Assembly: GCA_020629635.1 (NCBI GenBank)
Contig: JAHDCX010000004.1
Coordinates: 124,001-188,000, forward strand
Length of the DNA stretch: 64,000 bases
Source of the DNA: Acidimicrobiales bacterium
Lineage (GTDB): Bacteria; Actinomycetota; Acidimicrobiia; Acidimicrobiales; SHLQ01
Reading direction: 5' to 3'
The number at the start of each line of letters is the position of its first letter. Position 1 is the first letter of the stretch. Made by a program: the position numbers and the translations under genes. The notes under the pieces are model-generated. The model had not been told where the DNA came from. It was given only the letters and a program-made list of their open reading frames with translations, and searched no databases. Of the stretch, positions 7,079 to 17,514 are shown piece after piece.

Positions 7079-8329
7079 TCAGTCGTTTCCTTTGGCGCGG
7101 TTGTCGGGTCCGCAGAGCGGGTCGCTGTTGATGATGCTCGTGTCGCGAGAGGTGCTCCACGGAATGATGTGGTCGATCTGGAGCCAGGAGAGCGGTGCGT
7201 CACATCCGGGGCTGCGACATCGTCCCCGGGCTGCGGCGATGACCATGGTCCGCGCCGGCTCGGGAAGCGTCCGGGTCGACTCGCCATAGTCGTGGATTCC
7301 GCCATCGGGTTGAAGGACCAGCCGTCGGAATTCGGCGACACCGGCGACCTGCATGGCGAGGTGCGGATGGACCGGGGTGCCGTCGAGGAGTTCGCAACGA
7401 CGATTCGGGTCATCGAACGTTGAGACCAGATCGGTGCGATCATCAGGGTTTGTGGCGGCGCGGATCATGTCTTCGAAGAGTTCTTGCCCGATCGTGACGA
7501 TCACCTGAGGTTTCGGGCTGACGGTGTCGGAGCGTTCGGCACCCCGGGAGACGATCCGGCACAGCGAATCGGCAGCACGTTGCGCTTGCGTGCGTTCGAT
7601 CGGTTCGCCCGCATCGGCGGCAGCGGCTTCTTCATCCAGAAGGCGTGTCTGCTCACGTTCGACAACACCAATGAACGCAGCACCCGAGACCGGGTCGAGC
7701 GAGAACTTTCCGGTGACGGTGCCATCACCACGCCGATTGACGTTGAGGAACCGGGTGGCGTGTTGATCACGGGGTTGATCGCCGTCGGGGTCGACGGTGT
7801 TCAGCCAGTAGGCAAACAGCTGCCCGAAGTCCATCCAGTCCACGGTTCGGGCGAATTCGACGAACATGTCTTGGGCGGCGACGAGCTGGTCGGCGAACCG
7901 TGGGCGCACGGCTCTGCGCATGAGCTCGATGTGGGCCCTCGAAAGCCAGCCTTTGGCATACGCCGAATTGAAGACCGGGTGCGCCGCCAAGAAACGGCCA
8001 ATGCGCAGATCACCCCGAACGGCAGATGGATCGACGCCGGCTCGGGCGGCGACGTGCTGATCGATGGTTCGTGATCCGGACTGAATCGGACCGACCCCTG
8101 CCTGATCGGCTTCGTGAACGAGCCGGGCTCGGAGCGTGCCAACCCGTGCTGCGAGAGCGGTTTCGGCCCAGCACGCGAGATCGTCGAGCGATGTTGTCGA
8201 GAGCATCGAGACCGGCAGATCGAGCAGGTCGTCCAACGCGGTTTCGGCGGCTTTGACCAGTGTGTCTGGATCGTGAGCGAGGCCGAACTCCATGGAAGGA
8301 AGTGTAGCGAACAAATGTTCGGCTTGCAC
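7079..8329 (-). CDS. DUF222 / HNH endonuclease domain protein (13E12-type)
   Basis: 416 residues. A helical DUF222 region fills most of the protein (for example GWLSRAHIELMRRAV), and the C-terminus has an HNH nuclease-like end: CRSPGCDAPLSWLQIDHIIP, then PLCGPDNRAKGND. The zinc-type cysteines and the D-H of the HNH core are visible, but the last histidine of the usual RHH is replaced by PDN, so activity is uncertain. Proteins of this family are multicopy in actinobacteria and are often associated with the 13E12 repeat; function is not established. ATG 8293 is an alternative start that would remove 12 residues. Confidence 0.8.
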   Translation of the reverse strand: MQAEHLFATLPSMEFGLAHDPDTLVKAAETALDDLLDLPVSMLSTTSLDDLACWAETALAARVGTLRARLVHEADQAGVGPIQSGSRTIDQHVAARAGVDPSAVRGDLRIGRFLAAHPVFNSAYAKGWLSRAHIELMRRAVRPRFADQLVAAQDMFVEFARTVDWMDFGQLFAYWLNTVDPDGDQPRDQHATRFLNVNRRGDGTVTGKFSLDPVSGAAFIGVVEREQTRLLDEEAAAADAGEPIERTQAQRAADSLCRIVSRGAERSDTVSPKPQVIVTIGQELFEDMIRAATNPDDRTDLVSTFDDPNRRCELLDGTPVHPHLAMQVAGVAEFRRLVLQPDGGIHDYGESTRTLPEPARTMVIAAARGRCRSPGCDAPLSWLQIDHIIPWSTSRDTSIINSDPLCGPDNRAKGND

Positions 8330-8482
8330 TCAAGAAACGCTGGTATTTCAACGAATCTCCAACAATGTGGCCGAGGCCCTGACTGGTCTTCTGGGTCGTT
8401 TGGCTCAAGGTCGTGGGTCGTTTGGCCGTAGCAAATGTTGCAATCAGGTGACGGGCGGTCCGTGACCTCAGGAGAATCCGCC

Positions 8483-8647
8483 ATGACCGCCACGCTCGTC
8501 GCCACGCCCGACCCGATTCCGGGCATTGACTCCCTCCCCGTCGACCCCGAGTTCGACGCCGCGCTCGACCGGTTTCTGCGCCTCGATCCCGGCGATCTCG
8601 AGGCCCGGATGTGGCTGCTCGGCAACCCCACCGAATCGATGTGGTGA
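8483..8647 (+). CDS. Small hypothetical protein (54 aa)
   Basis: ATG 8483 follows an AGGAG box at 8470-8474 with an 8-base gap, a good ribosome binding site. The 54-residue product (start MTATLVATPDPIPGIDSLPV, end WLLGNPTESMW) has no signal peptide or membrane helix and contains an acidic, Leu-rich middle (DAALDRFLRLDPGDLEARMW). I do not recognise a family. It lies between the DUF222 gene and the groES control region. The ribosome binding site is the main support for calling it a gene. Confidence 0.5.
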   Translation: MTATLVATPDPIPGIDSLPVDPEFDAALDRFLRLDPGDLEARMWLLGNPTESMW

Positions 8648-8668
8648 TCGCGTCGCAGACCGCTAGTC

Positions 8669-8718
8669 TTGGCACTCGCCGTGGGGGAGTGCCAGCAGTC
8701 GTTTCGGCTGAGTGCCAA
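8669..8718 (+). promoter_or_regulatory. CIRCE operator with an extra half-site upstream of groES
   Basis: TTGGCACTC at 8669-8677, nine bases, then GAGTGCCAG at 8687-8695 fit the CIRCE plan (TTAGCACTC-N9-GAGTGCTAA). Eight of nine arm positions are self-complementary. This is the HrcA repressor site and predicts heat-inducible groESL. A third half-site, GAGTGCCAA at 8710-8718, is the exact complement of the left arm and lies 23 bases after the second arm. hrcA itself is not in this window. Confidence 0.9.
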
Positions 8719-8766
8719 GCCCTCCGGCGATGCAGAACCCAGTGCAAACCGCCATAGGAGGCGTGA

Positions 8767-9057
8767 ATGAACCTGCAGCCCCTCGAGGATCGCCTCGTGG
8801 TCCGTCCGGCAGCCCCGGAGCAGACCACGGCAAGCGGTCTGGTCATCCCCGACACCGCCACCGAAAAGCCCCAGCAGGGCGAGGTCCTCGCGGCCGGTCC
8901 GGGCAAGCGCTCCGACCAGTCCGGCGAGCTCATCCCGATGGACGTCAACGTCGGCGACGTCGTCGTCTACTCGAAGTACGGCGGCACCGAGATCAGCTCG
9001 GGCGGCGAAGACCTGCTCATCCTCAACGCTCGCGACGTGCTCGCGATCGTGAAGTGA
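8767..9057 (+). CDS. groES: Co-chaperonin GroES
   Basis: 96 residues starting [14 protein letters not shown], preceded by GGAGG. The mobile loop is [20 protein letters not shown], and the C-terminal half has [15 protein letters not shown] and [13 protein letters not shown]. It caps GroEL and closes the folding chamber. The gap to groEL is 14 bases, so the two are co-transcribed from the CIRCE-controlled promoter region. Confidence 0.98.
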   Translation: MNLQPLEDRLVVRPAAPEQTTASGLVIPDTATEKPQQGEVLAAGPGKRSDQSGELIPMDVNVGDVVVYSKYGGTEISSGGEDLLILNARDVLAIVK

Positions 9058-9062
9058 ACTGA

Positions 9063-10718
<1,656 letters not shown>

Positions 10719-10776
10719 CACCGGACGGGCGAGTCGAAATCAACGGCTCTCCTGTCTCGTCCGCCAGGACAACGCA

Positions 10777-10825
10777 ACGAGCGGTCGGGCCCGAGCAGAT
10801 CGGGTTCGGCCGCTCGTCGGCGTTT
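10777..10825 (+). terminator. Rho-independent-type terminator of groESL
   Basis: Arms ACGAGCGG (10777-10784) and CCGCTCGT (10810-10817) pair perfectly and extend inward through a GC-rich stem with G-U pairs (about TCGGGCCCGA against TCGGGTTCGG). A short T run (GTTTT, 10822-10826) follows. Position directly after groEL supports a terminator. Confidence 0.8.
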
Positions 10826-10866
10826 TCGGCCGTCGTTGACCTCCAGCTTTCGCTGTCGCTGCCGAC

Positions 10867-12600
10867 GTGTGCCAGATGTCCAGCGAGCACCTGATGTTTC
10901 CCGACGCTCTCTTGCGTCAACTGCTCGAAGACAGCGGTTGCGTGATCTACTCCCACGACATCGAACCGCCGTACACGATCCGCTATGCCGGCGGATCCAC
11001 CCAAGCTGTTCTGGGGCTGCGTCCGGACCAGCTCATCGGACGTCCGGTCAGTCACGTGGTCAACATGGGCGACTGGCTCGCCAACCGGACCTATGCCGGA
11101 AACGGTGCGCTCATCTCCGATGCCCGCGCCCGCCACTTCTCCGGGTCGACCTCGTGGGTGCGCTGCCACAGTCGGGTGCTCGACGACGACGGAGTCGGCC
11201 GGATGGTGGGCATTGCGGTGGTCATCGACGAACTGAAGTTGCGCGAGCTCGAGCTGGCCAAGCGTGTGCGCGAAGACGCCCTCACCGGGCTGCTGAGCCG
11301 TGAGTCCTTCCTCGAGGAGGCGCGACAGACCCTCGACCGCGTTCCGGAGCGAACCGCGCTCGGGATCATGGACCTCGACGGATTCAAACGAATCAATGAC
11401 ACGCTCGGGCATCCCTTCGGCGACGCCGTCTTGCAGGAAGTGGGCGTTCGGGTCGCTGCACTTTGCAACGACCAGTTGAAGATGGCTCGACTCGGTGGAG
11501 ATGAATTCGGTCTGTTGGTCGAGGCCGACGAGGCACAGGCGGCGCCGATCATCGATGCGGTCGCCAAGGTTGTTGGCGACGAGATGGAAATCGGCGGTGT
11601 GCACGTTCGCACCCGCGGTTCGATCGGTTGGACGATGGGTGCCCCCGGACTCACAACCCCTGAACTCATGCGGCAAGCCGACGTGGCCATGTACGAAGCG
11701 AAACGCAACCGGCTCGGCCGCCAGCGCTACAGCCCGAACGGCGACCGTCCGGGCAAGGAATCCCTCGACCGGGTGGCTCGGCTCGCACGTTCGCTCGAGC
11801 GCGAACTCATCATGTGGTTCCAGCCGCTGGTCGACCTCGACTCCGGAAAGGTGGTCGCGGTCGAGGCGCTTGCGCGTTGGGGTCACCCCGAACGGGGTGT
11901 CCGGTCGCCGGCCGAGTTCCTTCCGCTCATCGATCAGGGCGGGCTCCGAACCCGCTTCGATCTGTGGGCGCTCGAGGCCGTCGCCGAAGCCTCGGATCTG
12001 TGCGCACCGAGTGGCGAGCGAATCCGGCTGGCCATGAACATCTCCGTCGATGGACTCCGGTCGCCGCAGTTCCTTCCCCGTGTGCGGCAACTCCGCCAAG
12101 AAGGGGTCTTCGTCGCTGACCAGTTCACGATCGAGCTGTCCGAGAAGGACTTGGCCGAAGACCTCGCCCGTCTCGCACCGACGCTCCACGAACTCCGCGC
12201 CCTCGGCGTGGGTCTCTCGCTCGACGACTTCGGCACCGGCCACTCATCGCTCATCCGGCTTCGCCAGCTCCCCTTCACCGAGGTCAAGATCGACCGGTCG
12301 TTTGTTGCGGGCATCGTGCTCGATCACACGGATCACACGATCGTGCGCACCACGGTCGATCTCGGCAGTTCGCTCGGTCTCACTGTCGTTGCCGAGGGCG
12401 TCGAGAACATGGACATCGCCGAGATGCTGGCGGACATGCGGTGCCACATCGGACAGGGATTCCGGTTCGCCATGCCAGCGCCGCTCGATTCGCTGGTCCG
12501 CGATGGCCACGTCATCCGGAGACCGCTCGACTCGGTGCCGCAGGTGCGTGCCGACGTTCCTGACGAGCTCCTCACCCGTCTCCGGGAAGTGCTTGGCTGA
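10867..12600 (+). CDS. PAS-GGDEF-EAL protein (c-di-GMP turnover)
   Basis: 577 residues. An N-terminal PAS-like sensor (about 15-125, for example IRYAGGSTQAVLGLRPDQLIG) is followed by a GGDEF domain with intact GGDEF near residue 210 (MARLGGDEFGLL) and an EAL domain with intact EAL at 333-335 (VAVEALARWGHP) plus SLDDFGTGHSSL. No membrane helix, so cytoplasmic. Both catalytic signatures are intact; which activity dominates cannot be told. GTG 10867 or ATG 10876 can start it. The last 29 bases overlap a small antisense-strand gene. Confidence 0.92.
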   Translation: MCQMSSEHLMFPDALLRQLLEDSGCVIYSHDIEPPYTIRYAGGSTQAVLGLRPDQLIGRPVSHVVNMGDWLANRTYAGNGALISDARARHFSGSTSWVRCHSRVLDDDGVGRMVGIAVVIDELKLRELELAKRVREDALTGLLSRESFLEEARQTLDRVPERTALGIMDLDGFKRINDTLGHPFGDAVLQEVGVRVAALCNDQLKMARLGGDEFGLLVEADEAQAAPIIDAVAKVVGDEMEIGGVHVRTRGSIGWTMGAPGLTTPELMRQADVAMYEAKRNRLGRQRYSPNGDRPGKESLDRVARLARSLERELIMWFQPLVDLDSGKVVAVEALARWGHPERGVRSPAEFLPLIDQGGLRTRFDLWALEAVAEASDLCAPSGERIRLAMNISVDGLRSPQFLPRVRQLRQEGVFVADQFTIELSEKDLAEDLARLAPTLHELRALGVGLSLDDFGTGHSSLIRLRQLPFTEVKIDRSFVAGIVLDHTDHTIVRTTVDLGSSLGLTVVAEGVENMDIAEMLADMRCHIGQGFRFAMPAPLDSLVRDGHVIRRPLDSVPQVRADVPDELLTRLREVLG

Positions 12601-12733
12601 TCGCCTGCCACAGCTCCCAGAGGACGATCGGCCCGGCGAATGCCGTCACGCCGATCACGAGCACCACGAACCACGGTGCCTCAGCCCATTCGGTGCGGAG
12701 GCTCGCCCATGCTCTGGCGGCTCGAGCGCCCAT
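12572..12733 (-). CDS. Small single-helix membrane protein (53 aa)
   Basis: ATG at 12733-12731 opens a 53-codon frame. A basic N-terminus (MGARAARAWASLRTEWAE) precedes one hydrophobic helix (PWFVVLVIGVTAFAGPIVLW) and a short polar end (QALPGDG). It fills the otherwise empty gap between the GGDEF-EAL gene and the glycosylase gene on the other strand, and overlaps the 3' end of the former. Not recognised as any family. The clean basic-helix-polar pattern is the main support; conservation was not testable. Confidence 0.45.
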   Translation of the reverse strand: MGARAARAWASLRTEWAEAPWFVVLVIGVTAFAGPIVLWELWQAISQALPGDG

Positions 12734-12761
12734 GTATCAAGTGTGACATACCCTTGCCAGA

Positions 12762-13667
12762 GTGGCCCGCGTTCGAGTCGACATCCCGGAGTGGCTCGTG
12801 CTCGCCACGACCGTGCGGGGCAGCAAGGACCCGGTGATGGTCGGCCCGTCCGAGATGCGGTGGAACACCCGCACGCCTGACGGCATCGGCACGCTTCACT
12901 TCGATCGAGTGTCCGCCGCGGTCGTCGAGGTCGAGGCATTCGGGCCTGGACGAGACTGGTTGATCAACCAAGCCCCGCGCCTGCTCGGTGCCGACGACGA
13001 CCTGACGGGATTCTCCCCACCTCCCGGTCCTCTGGCCGATCGGTGGCGACGTCGGCCGTTCCTGCTCGGGCGTACGGATCGCTTGTGGGATTCGCTGATC
13101 GGCGCGGTCTTCGGTCAGAAGGTTCAGGTGAAGAACGCCATGCGCGCGCGGCGGCAGCTGGCGCGACGCTTCGGTGACCCGGCGCCCGGGCCCGAGGGCG
13201 GTTGGGTGCTGCCGGCCCCCGATCGTGTCGCCGAACTCGGGTACAGCGACTTTCACCCACTTGGTGTCGAACGCAAGCGAGCCGAGATCCTCCTCCGAGT
13301 CGCACGAGAGATGCCCCGCCTCGAGCGACTTTCGGAGCAGACGCCTGCGCAGGTGCAGGCGCGCCTCCAACGGCTCCAGGGAATAGGCCCGTGGTCGGCG
13401 GCGATGGTGACCGCCGCGGCCCTCGGCGACGCCGATGCAGTACCGGTAGGCGATTTCCACATCCCGAACACGATCGCGTGGCACCTCGCCGGCGAGGAGC
13501 GCGGCGACGACGCCCGCATGCTCGAACTGCTCGAACCATGGGCCGGACATCGCTGGCGCGTGATCCGTCTGGCAAAGTCGTCCGGCAGCGCCCCGAAGCG
13601 GGGACCTCGCCTCGACCACCGCGGCGACGGGCTGCACAAGGAATGGGACTCGGTGCCGCATGGCTGA
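12762..13667 (+). CDS. DNA-3-methyladenine glycosylase II-like (AlkA family, HhH-GPD)
   Basis: 301 residues. The helix-hairpin-helix is RLQGIGPWSAAMV, followed by the catalytic aspartate at about 231 in VPVGDFHIPNTIAWHL. The upstream part has LWDSLIGAVFGQKVQVKNA, as in AlkA-type base-excision glycosylases that remove alkylated purines. The iron-sulfur cysteines of the MutY/Nth group are absent, as expected for AlkA. GTG 12762 is the start. It overlaps the following aminotransferase gene by eight bases, suggesting co-transcription with 13660-16864. Confidence 0.85.
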   Translation: MARVRVDIPEWLVLATTVRGSKDPVMVGPSEMRWNTRTPDGIGTLHFDRVSAAVVEVEAFGPGRDWLINQAPRLLGADDDLTGFSPPPGPLADRWRRRPFLLGRTDRLWDSLIGAVFGQKVQVKNAMRARRQLARRFGDPAPGPEGGWVLPAPDRVAELGYSDFHPLGVERKRAEILLRVAREMPRLERLSEQTPAQVQARLQRLQGIGPWSAAMVTAAALGDADAVPVGDFHIPNTIAWHLAGEERGDDARMLELLEPWAGHRWRVIRLAKSSGSAPKRGPRLDHRGDGLHKEWDSVPHG

Positions 13668-14517
13668 AGCATTCACACACGTCTCGATCGACGGCCAGGT
13701 TCAGGATCCCGAGACGGCGTCGATTCCCGTCGGGGACATGGGCTTCGTTCGTGGCTACGGAGTCTTCGAGGTCATTCGTTCACTCGATGGGCGTTGTGTT
13801 CGCATGGCCGACCATCTCGAGCGGCTCGCCCGATCGGCGGCCATGCTCGGGATCGGTCTCCCGGAGGAGTCCTCGATCCGCTCGTGGGTCGACACTGCGG
13901 TCGAGGCCACGCTCCATGTTGACGGCGTCGTGCGCGTCATGGTGACCGCCGGCGACGACCCCTACGAGGGCGAGGCCCGGGTGGTCGTCACCACTGAGCC
14001 GGCTCCCGCCCAAGAACCGTCGCTGCGGCTTGGTCCGATCGTCGCCCCGTGGCACTCCGACGGCGAGTCCTGGGAGCTGCTTCGGGCGAAGACGCTCTCG
14101 TATGCGAACAACTTCGGAGCTCGCCGCGCGGCGAAGATGGATGGGTTCGACGATGCGTTGCTCGTCGGGCGAAGTGGACGCGTCCTCGAAGGACCCACCT
14201 TTTCGGTCGGTTGGGTCGTCTCGGAAGGCAGCGACGTGATCTACGAGACTCCCGCGCTCGAGCTCGGCATCCTCGACTCGATCACTCGAAGTCTCGCCCT
14301 GGATGCCGCGTCCGACGCAGGCCTGACCGTCCGTGAGGTCTCGGCCGATCTCGACGGGCTGGGTCGCGCGGACGAGTTTTTCGTGTTGTCCACCCTTCGT
14401 GACGCCGTGCCGGTCACCGCCGTCGGCGATCGGATCTTTGCGAGCGGTCCACACACCGAGGCGCTCCGAATCGCGATGGCGGCACGCACCGCGAGCGAGC
14501 TCGACGCCGGTCGATAG
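13660..14517 (+). CDS. Class IV PLP aminotransferase (BCAT / aminodeoxychorismate lyase family)
   Basis: 285 residues. N-terminal VSIDGQVQDPETASIPVGDM and GFVRGYGVFEVIRS, PLP lysine at about 144 in LRAKTLSYANN, and the cofactor-binding region DALLVGRSGRVLEGPTFS fit fold type IV enzymes. The length is closer to aminodeoxychorismate lyase or D-amino-acid transaminase than to a 340-residue BCAT, but substrate cannot be assigned. It overlaps the upstream glycosylase gene and is followed nine bases later by a small hypothetical gene. Confidence 0.85.
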   Translation: MAEAFTHVSIDGQVQDPETASIPVGDMGFVRGYGVFEVIRSLDGRCVRMADHLERLARSAAMLGIGLPEESSIRSWVDTAVEATLHVDGVVRVMVTAGDDPYEGEARVVVTTEPAPAQEPSLRLGPIVAPWHSDGESWELLRAKTLSYANNFGARRAAKMDGFDDALLVGRSGRVLEGPTFSVGWVVSEGSDVIYETPALELGILDSITRSLALDAASDAGLTVREVSADLDGLGRADEFFVLSTLRDAVPVTAVGDRIFASGPHTEALRIAMAARTASELDAGR

Positions 14518-14526
14518 CCTCGACCC

Positions 14527-14787
14527 ATGGACGCACGACCCGCACCATCGACCGAGAAGCTGCTCACCCAGTTTCGGGACTGGCTGTCTGGCGATGAGCT
14601 GCCTGGACGGACGATGTCCTACCTCAAAACAGGATTTCTCGACGACCTCCTCACGGAGGCGGAGACCAACGAAGCCATCGAGACGATGCTCGAACACTGG
14701 GGTCGTTGGGAGTCGGGAGACACCAACCCCGAGGCCGTCCTTGAGACGCTGCGAGACAACGGACTCGAAGCGTTCCTCGCGGGGTGA
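14527..14787 (+). CDS. Small hypothetical protein (86 aa)
   Basis: 86 residues, acidic and helical. Segments include LLTQFRDWLSGDELPGRTMS, YLKTGFLDDLLTEAETNEA and EAVLETLRDNGLEAFLAG. No motif or family recognised. It is coupled to the next gene by a GTGA overlap at 14784-14787 and follows the aminotransferase by nine bases, so it is very likely translated as part of this run. Confidence 0.75.
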   Translation: MDARPAPSTEKLLTQFRDWLSGDELPGRTMSYLKTGFLDDLLTEAETNEAIETMLEHWGRWESGDTNPEAVLETLRDNGLEAFLAG

Positions 14788-15461
14788 CCCCAGCTGCTGG
14801 CGGTCGAGGTGGCCCCCAGCCCATCCCACGCCCCGATGACTGGTCGCCCGGTGGCGGCCCGGCGTGGCGGCTCGCACAACCCGATCTCGTCGCCACCGTC
14901 GCAGCACTCGCCGACCACACGCCGGCGGAGCTGATTCGTGGCCCCCTCGTCCAACGACCCGATCGGCAGGGGCGGGACTCGGCGGTGCTCATTGCGCTCT
15001 ACGAGGCGGACGAGGGTCCGACGACGGTGCTGACCCGACGCCCCCAGCACATGCGAAAGCACGCCGGGGAGATCGCGTTCCCGGGCGGAGGCGTCGAAGC
15101 CGATGACGAAGACCTCTGGGCGACGGCTCGTCGCGAAGCCCACGAGGAAATCGATCTCGACCCGGTGCTACCGGTATTCGTCGGCGAACTCGATCGATTC
15201 GTGACCGGGGCGAGCTGGTCGCTCGTGACGCCGATCGTGGCAACGCTGGATGCGCCACCGTTGCTGCGCGCCTCGCCCGATGAGGTCGAGACCATCCTCC
15301 ATGTACCGCTCGCCGAGCTGCGACATCCCGGCACCTACCGCCAGGAGATCTGGCGTCGGGGTGACATGGAGGTGCCGATGCACTTCTTCGATCTCGACGG
15401 TGACACGATCTGGGGTGCCACGGCGCTGATGATCCACCGTCTACTCACTATCGTTGGCTGA
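14784..15461 (+). CDS. NUDIX hydrolase, CoA-pyrophosphatase-like
   Basis: 225 residues from GTG 14784. The Nudix box runs from GGGVEADDEDLWATA to RREAHEEIDL and keeps all the metal-binding glutamates of GX5EX7REUXEEXGU. It is preceded by LTRRPQHMRKHAGEIAFPGG, the UPF0035-like segment of CoA pyrophosphatases (NudL/PCD1 group), which cleave CoA or acyl-CoA to phosphopantetheine and 3',5'-ADP. Substrate is inferred from this segment. Its TGA shares one base with the start of the decarboxylase gene. Confidence 0.9.
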   Translation: MTPAAGGRGGPQPIPRPDDWSPGGGPAWRLAQPDLVATVAALADHTPAELIRGPLVQRPDRQGRDSAVLIALYEADEGPTTVLTRRPQHMRKHAGEIAFPGGGVEADDEDLWATARREAHEEIDLDPVLPVFVGELDRFVTGASWSLVTPIVATLDAPPLLRASPDEVETILHVPLAELRHPGTYRQEIWRRGDMEVPMHFFDLDGDTIWGATALMIHRLLTIVG

Positions 15462-16864
15462 TGCCCTACGAGCCACCGATGGACGGCGATGCGTTCCGAC
15501 GAGCCGGCCATGAGCTCGTCGACTGGATCGCCGACTACTGGGACCGGGTGGAGGAACTCCCGGTGCTCGCCCAGGTCGGGCCGGGTGACATCGCCGAAGT
15601 GATTCCGGCAACGGCACCGAAGACCGGGGAGCCGTGGGAGACGATCGTGGCCGACGTCGACCGGGTGATCGTGCCGGGCCTCACCCACTGGCAATCCCCG
15701 AACTTCTTTGCGTATTTCCCGGCGAACGCCTCGCCCGAATCCGTTCTCGGCGAGCTCCTCGCAGCCGGTCTCGGCGTGCAAGGCATGCTCTGGGCGACGT
15801 CTCCAGCGTGTACGGAACTCGAGACCCGGATGTGCGACTGGATGCTCGATCTCCTCGGACTCCCGGATCGATTCCGATCCACCGGACCGGGCGGCGGCGT
15901 GATCCTCGACTCGGCGTCGAGCGGGGCACTCATCGCCCTTCTGGCGGCGCGCGAGCGAGTCGCTGGACAGTGGAGGATGGGTGAGCTCGTCGCCTATGCG
16001 AGCGAGCACGCACATTCCTCAGCGCTCAAGGCGGTGAAGATCGCCGGTTTGCAGCCCGATCAGCTTCGGCTCATTCCCGGCGACGGCGAACACGCCATGG
16101 ATCCTGTCGCGCTCCGAGACGCGATGATCGACGACATCGTGGAGGACCGTCGACCGTTCTTCGTGCAGGCCACCACCGGCACGACGTCGTCGACGGCGCT
16201 CGATCCGGTCCCGGCAATCGCTGCCGTGTGCAAGGACCACGGCGCGTGGCTCCACGTCGACGGCGCGTTCGCCGGCGTTGCCGCTGTCGCTCACGAGTTC
16301 CGCTTCGTGAACGAAGGCCTCGCCCGTGCCGACAGTTACTCGGTCAATCCCCACAAGTGGCTGCTCACGAACTTCGACTGCTCGCTCTTTTGGATCGCCG
16401 ACCGTCAACCCCTGAACGCGGCGCTATCGGTCACTCCGGAGTACCTCCGCAACGCCGCATCCGATGCCGGCGGCGTGATCGACTACCGCGATTGGCAGGT
16501 GCCGCTCGGGCGACGATTCCGGGCCCTGAAGCTGTGGTTCGTGATTCGCAGCCACGGCGCCGACGGCCTCCGGTCCTTCATCCGAAACCACGTTGCGCTG
16601 GCTTGCGATCTCGACGCTCGCCTGGCGTCGCACCCGGCGTTCGAGATCGTCGCACCGACGCGGTTCTCGCTCGTCACCTTCCGACACGTCGGCGGTGATG
16701 CCGAAAACGAACGCATCCGAGATGCGATCAATGCGTCGGGCCGGGCGTACGTGACCCACACGGTGCTCGACGGGCGCATCGTGCTTCGGGCGGCGATCGG
16801 TGCCGTGCGGACTGAGGCTCGCCACGTCAACGCGTTGGCCGAGCTGCTCGAATCACTCGCCTGA
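15461..16864 (+). CDS. Group II PLP-dependent decarboxylase (aromatic-L-amino-acid decarboxylase family)
   Basis: 467 residues, close to the 480 of DOPA/tryptophan decarboxylases. N-terminal GHELVDWIADYWDRVEELPV and THWQSPNFFAYFPANAS are typical. The PLP site has ATTGTTSSTALDPV, HVDGAFAG and the Schiff-base lysine at about 299 in SVNPHKWLLTNFDCS. The family makes tryptamine, tyramine, phenethylamine or dopamine; the substrate here is not determinable. It closes the co-oriented run from 12762 and converges with the two-component genes 11 bases later. Confidence 0.92.
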   Translation: MPYEPPMDGDAFRRAGHELVDWIADYWDRVEELPVLAQVGPGDIAEVIPATAPKTGEPWETIVADVDRVIVPGLTHWQSPNFFAYFPANASPESVLGELLAAGLGVQGMLWATSPACTELETRMCDWMLDLLGLPDRFRSTGPGGGVILDSASSGALIALLAARERVAGQWRMGELVAYASEHAHSSALKAVKIAGLQPDQLRLIPGDGEHAMDPVALRDAMIDDIVEDRRPFFVQATTGTTSSTALDPVPAIAAVCKDHGAWLHVDGAFAGVAAVAHEFRFVNEGLARADSYSVNPHKWLLTNFDCSLFWIADRQPLNAALSVTPEYLRNAASDAGGVIDYRDWQVPLGRRFRALKLWFVIRSHGADGLRSFIRNHVALACDLDARLASHPAFEIVAPTRFSLVTFRHVGGDAENERIRDAINASGRAYVTHTVLDGRIVLRAAIGAVRTEARHVNALAELLESLA

Positions 16865-16875
16865 ATCGGGCTTGC

Positions 16876-17514
16876 TCAGCGGTCGAGGAAGCGCAGGACC
16901 GCGAGGACCCGCCGGTGGTCACTCGGGCTTGGCTCGAGGCCGAGCTTCACGAAGATCGACGAGGTGTGCTTCTCGACTGCGCCGAGGCCGACTCCGAGTG
17001 TCTCGGCGATGGCCGTGTTGGTCAGGCCCTGCGCCATCCGTTCCAACACCTCGCCCTCTCGTACGGTCAATGCGTCGATCGGATCACGGTTTCGGGCGAA
17101 GAGCGCCTGGACGACCTCCGGATCGAGCGCCGTGCCGCCGCCCGCAACACGGTGCACTGCGTCGACGAACTCGCCGACGTCAGCGATTCGCTCCTTGAGC
17201 AGGTAGCCGACGCCGCCGGAGCCGTCTGCCAGCAACTCCGATGCGTAGCTGACTTCGACGTATTGGGACAGCACGAGGATCTTGGCGTCGCGATGCGCGG
17301 ACCGAAGCTCGACGGAGGCGCGTATGCCCTCATCGGTGTGCGTTGGAGGCATGCGGACGTCGACGATGCTGAGGTCGGGTCGATGCGCTTCCCATGCGGA
17401 CAGGAACGAGCTGGCATCGCCGACTTCGGCCACCATCGTCATGCCTTCGTCCTCCAGGAGCCGGCCGAGCCCGGCGCGCAGCAGGACCGAGTCCTCGACG
17501 ACGAGCACCCTCAC
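16876..17514 (-). CDS. NarL/LuxR-family response regulator
   Basis: 212 residues. The receiver domain starts MRVLVVEDSVLLRAGL, with aspartate in LSIVDVRMPPTHTDEG and the conserved Lys in GYLLKERIADV. The PPTHTDEG loop is typical of the regulators paired with actinobacterial sensor-domain kinases. The LuxR HTH is LTVREGEVLERMAQGLTNTA followed by AVEKHTSSIFVKLGL. Its ATG overlaps the stop of the kinase gene by four bases, so kinase and regulator are translationally coupled. Confidence 0.95.
   Translation of the reverse strand: MRVLVVEDSVLLRAGLGRLLEDEGMTMVAEVGDASSFLSAWEAHRPDLSIVDVRMPPTHTDEGIRASVELRSAHRDAKILVLSQYVEVSYASELLADGSGGVGYLLKERIADVGEFVDAVHRVAGGGTALDPEVVQALFARNRDPIDALTVREGEVLERMAQGLTNTAIAETLGVGLGAVEKHTSSIFVKLGLEPSPSDHRRVLAVLRFLDR

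Noticed and set aside
8664-8669. TAGTCT as the -10 box of the groES promoter
   Set aside because: The position relative to CIRCE is plausible, but no acceptable -35 box lies 16-18 bases upstream, so I did not list it as a promoter.
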